From the NCBI GenBank assembly GCA_025356915.1, contig JANXQG010000285.1, positions 1-5,500 on the forward strand: 5,500 nt of DNA. The letters run 5' to 3'. Shown piece after piece: positions 4,492 through 5,500 of this stretch. Within the stretch, counting starts at the first letter, position 1, and each line of letters starts with the position of its first letter. Position numbers and translations under genes: made by a program. The notes under the pieces were generated by a model that was not told the origin of the DNA, did no database searches, and saw only the letters and a list, made by a program, of their open reading frames with translations. The stretch comes from Planctomycetota bacterium. Its GTDB lineage: Bacteria; Planctomycetota; Planctomycetia; Pirellulales; Thermoguttaceae.

Positions 4492-5427
4492 ATGTCGCTT
4501 GTTTCCCATGCTTGGTTTCTCACCGGTTCAACCGCCGTCGGAAAAACAGACGTCGGACTGGTTCTCGCCGAGAAAATTGATGCGGAAATCGTTTCCATGG
4601 ATTCCATGGCAATCTATCGGGGGTTCGATATTGGGACGGCCAAACCGACGGCCGAAGGGCAAAAACGAGTACGCCATCACCTGATCGATACCGTGGCCCC
4701 CCATGAGGATTTCAGCTTGGCCAAGTATCTAGGCTCGGCCCAGGCAATTGCTGAGGAAATCAGATCCCGAGGGAGGCAGGTACTGTTCTTAGGAGGAACT
4801 CCACTCTACCTTAAAGGGCTGTTGCGAGGTATTTTTGAAGGGCCACCCGCGGACTGGGAATTTCGTATTTCACTGATAAAGAAGTCCGAGTCGAAGGAGC
4901 CAGGCTGGCTGCACGGCCAGTTGAAAGCTGTCGATCCCGCAACCGCCACGCGGTTGCACGCCAACGACATCCGGCGGATCATCCGTGCTCTGGAGGTCTT
5001 TGAAAGAACTGGCCACCCCATCAGTGAATTGCAGCAGCAGTTCGAGCGGGGACTGCCCGCCGATGCCTGCCGGGTGTTTGTCATCGACCGACCGAAGGAA
5101 GAATTGCTCGCACGCATCGACCGTCGCGTGGACTCCATGTTCGCCGCCGGACTGGTCGACGAGGTCCGTCGCCTCCTCGCCGATCCACGTGGTCTGAGCA
5201 AAACGGCTCGCCAAGCGGTTGGTTATGCCGAGGTTATCGATTATTTCGGCGAAAAGCAGGGTCTGGCTGCAACGGTGGATCTGGTGAAAATACATACCCG
5301 ACAGCTTGCCAAACGCCAGGCAACTTGGTTCCGCAGCCTCAGCGAATGCCAGTTTGTGAATATCGAGAGTGACTTCACCCCCGAAACCGTGGCCGAACGG
5401 GTTTTCGAGCTTGGCAGCCGCAGGTAG
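4492..5427 (+). CDS. miaA: tRNA dimethylallyltransferase (tRNA isopentenyltransferase)
   Basis: MiaA transfers the dimethylallyl group of DMAPP to N6 of adenosine 37 in tRNAs reading codons that begin with U, giving i6A, usually later converted to ms2i6A by MiaB; it acts in the cytoplasm and supports reading accuracy. The 311-residue product has the family signature in order: P-loop GSTAVGKT (12-19), the catalytic-Asp region SMDSMAIYRGFDIGTAKPT (Asp37), HHLIDTVAPHEDFS (62-75), LGGTPLYLKGLL (100-111), NDIRRIIRALEVFERTG, then GLVDEVRRLL, TARQAVGYAEVI and TRQLAKRQATWFRSL near the C-terminus. Length is normal and no key motif is missing. The ATG at 4492 puts the P-loop close to the N-terminus as in relatives; a TTG at 4441 would add 17 unconserved residues. 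The leader just upstream is pyrimidine-rich with no Shine-Dalgarno sequence. No hfq or mutL, frequent neighbours in other bacteria, is present. Confidence 0.95.
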   Translation: MSLVSHAWFLTGSTAVGKTDVGLVLAEKIDAEIVSMDSMAIYRGFDIGTAKPTAEGQKRVRHHLIDTVAPHEDFSLAKYLGSAQAIAEEIRSRGRQVLFLGGTPLYLKGLLRGIFEGPPADWEFRISLIKKSESKEPGWLHGQLKAVDPATATRLHANDIRRIIRALEVFERTGHPISELQQQFERGLPADACRVFVIDRPKEELLARIDRRVDSMFAAGLVDEVRRLLADPRGLSKTARQAVGYAEVIDYFGEKQGLAATVDLVKIHTRQLAKRQATWFRSLSECQFVNIESDFTPETVAERVFELGSRR

Positions 5428-5465
5428 GACAGGTTTTTCAACAACCACCCGCCAGAATATCAAGT

Positions 5466-5489
5466 AGGTCAGGCTTTCCAGCCTGACCT
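5466..5489. repeat. Perfect 10-bp hairpin after miaA
   Basis: AGGTCAGGCT (5466-5475), loop TTCC, AGCCTGACCT (5480-5489). It begins 38 bases after the miaA stop. It could stop transcription or protect the miaA mRNA end, but no T-run follows before the window ends. Its compact perfect form looks like a dispersed intergenic repeat, which one window cannot confirm. Confidence 0.65.
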
Positions 5490-5500
5490 TGCCCGGTTCA

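Overview
The window looks like ordinary chromosome from a bacterium of moderately high GC, most likely a planctomycete. That placement is inference. It rests on the gene types (a tyrosine recombinase, a two-PDZ HtrA-like protease, a Val-Gly/Tyr/Pro-rich secreted protein, a MiaA), on weak or absent ribosome binding sites, on genes standing singly rather than in operons, and on intergenic regions full of short GC-rich or GGAGTTAGAAG-type hairpin repeats. No 16S rRNA, tRNA or other decisive marker is present.

Layout. 1-1014 (+): the C-terminal part of a tyrosine recombinase whose start lies left of the window. 1015-1629: a gene-poor stretch between convergent genes. It holds a 13-8-13 inverted repeat directly after the recombinase, a strong Rho-independent terminator on the minus strand with no recognisable gene feeding it, and a long inverted repeat built from GGAGTTAGAAG units. 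1630-3129 (-): an exported HtrA/DegP-like serine protease with an intact catalytic triad and two PDZ domains, preceded by a good promoter. 3130-3466: an intergenic region with a GC-rich repeat and a perfect 7-5-7 palindrome just ahead of the next gene. 3467-3676 (+): a 69-residue protein of unknown function with a clear ribosome binding site. 3787-4197 (-): a 136-residue secreted low-complexity protein with a Val-Gly tract and Tyr/Pro repeats, encoded partly by micro- and minisatellites. 4198-4491: a lower-GC intergenic region with a promoter and two related palindromes. 4492-5427 (+): miaA, tRNA dimethylallyltransferase, complete. 5466-5489: a perfect 10-bp hairpin at the right edge.

The genes do not form an obvious pathway. 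The most suggestive link is a nearly identical 16-base sequence (15 of 16 bases) in the leaders of the protease gene and the Val-Gly/Tyr/Pro gene, each about 30 bases upstream of its start codon. It hints that these two envelope-directed proteins are co-regulated. I found no convincing new multi-gene system. The best leads are the loxP-like inverted repeat beside the recombinase, the orphan minus-strand terminator (possible small RNA), and the shared leader motif.
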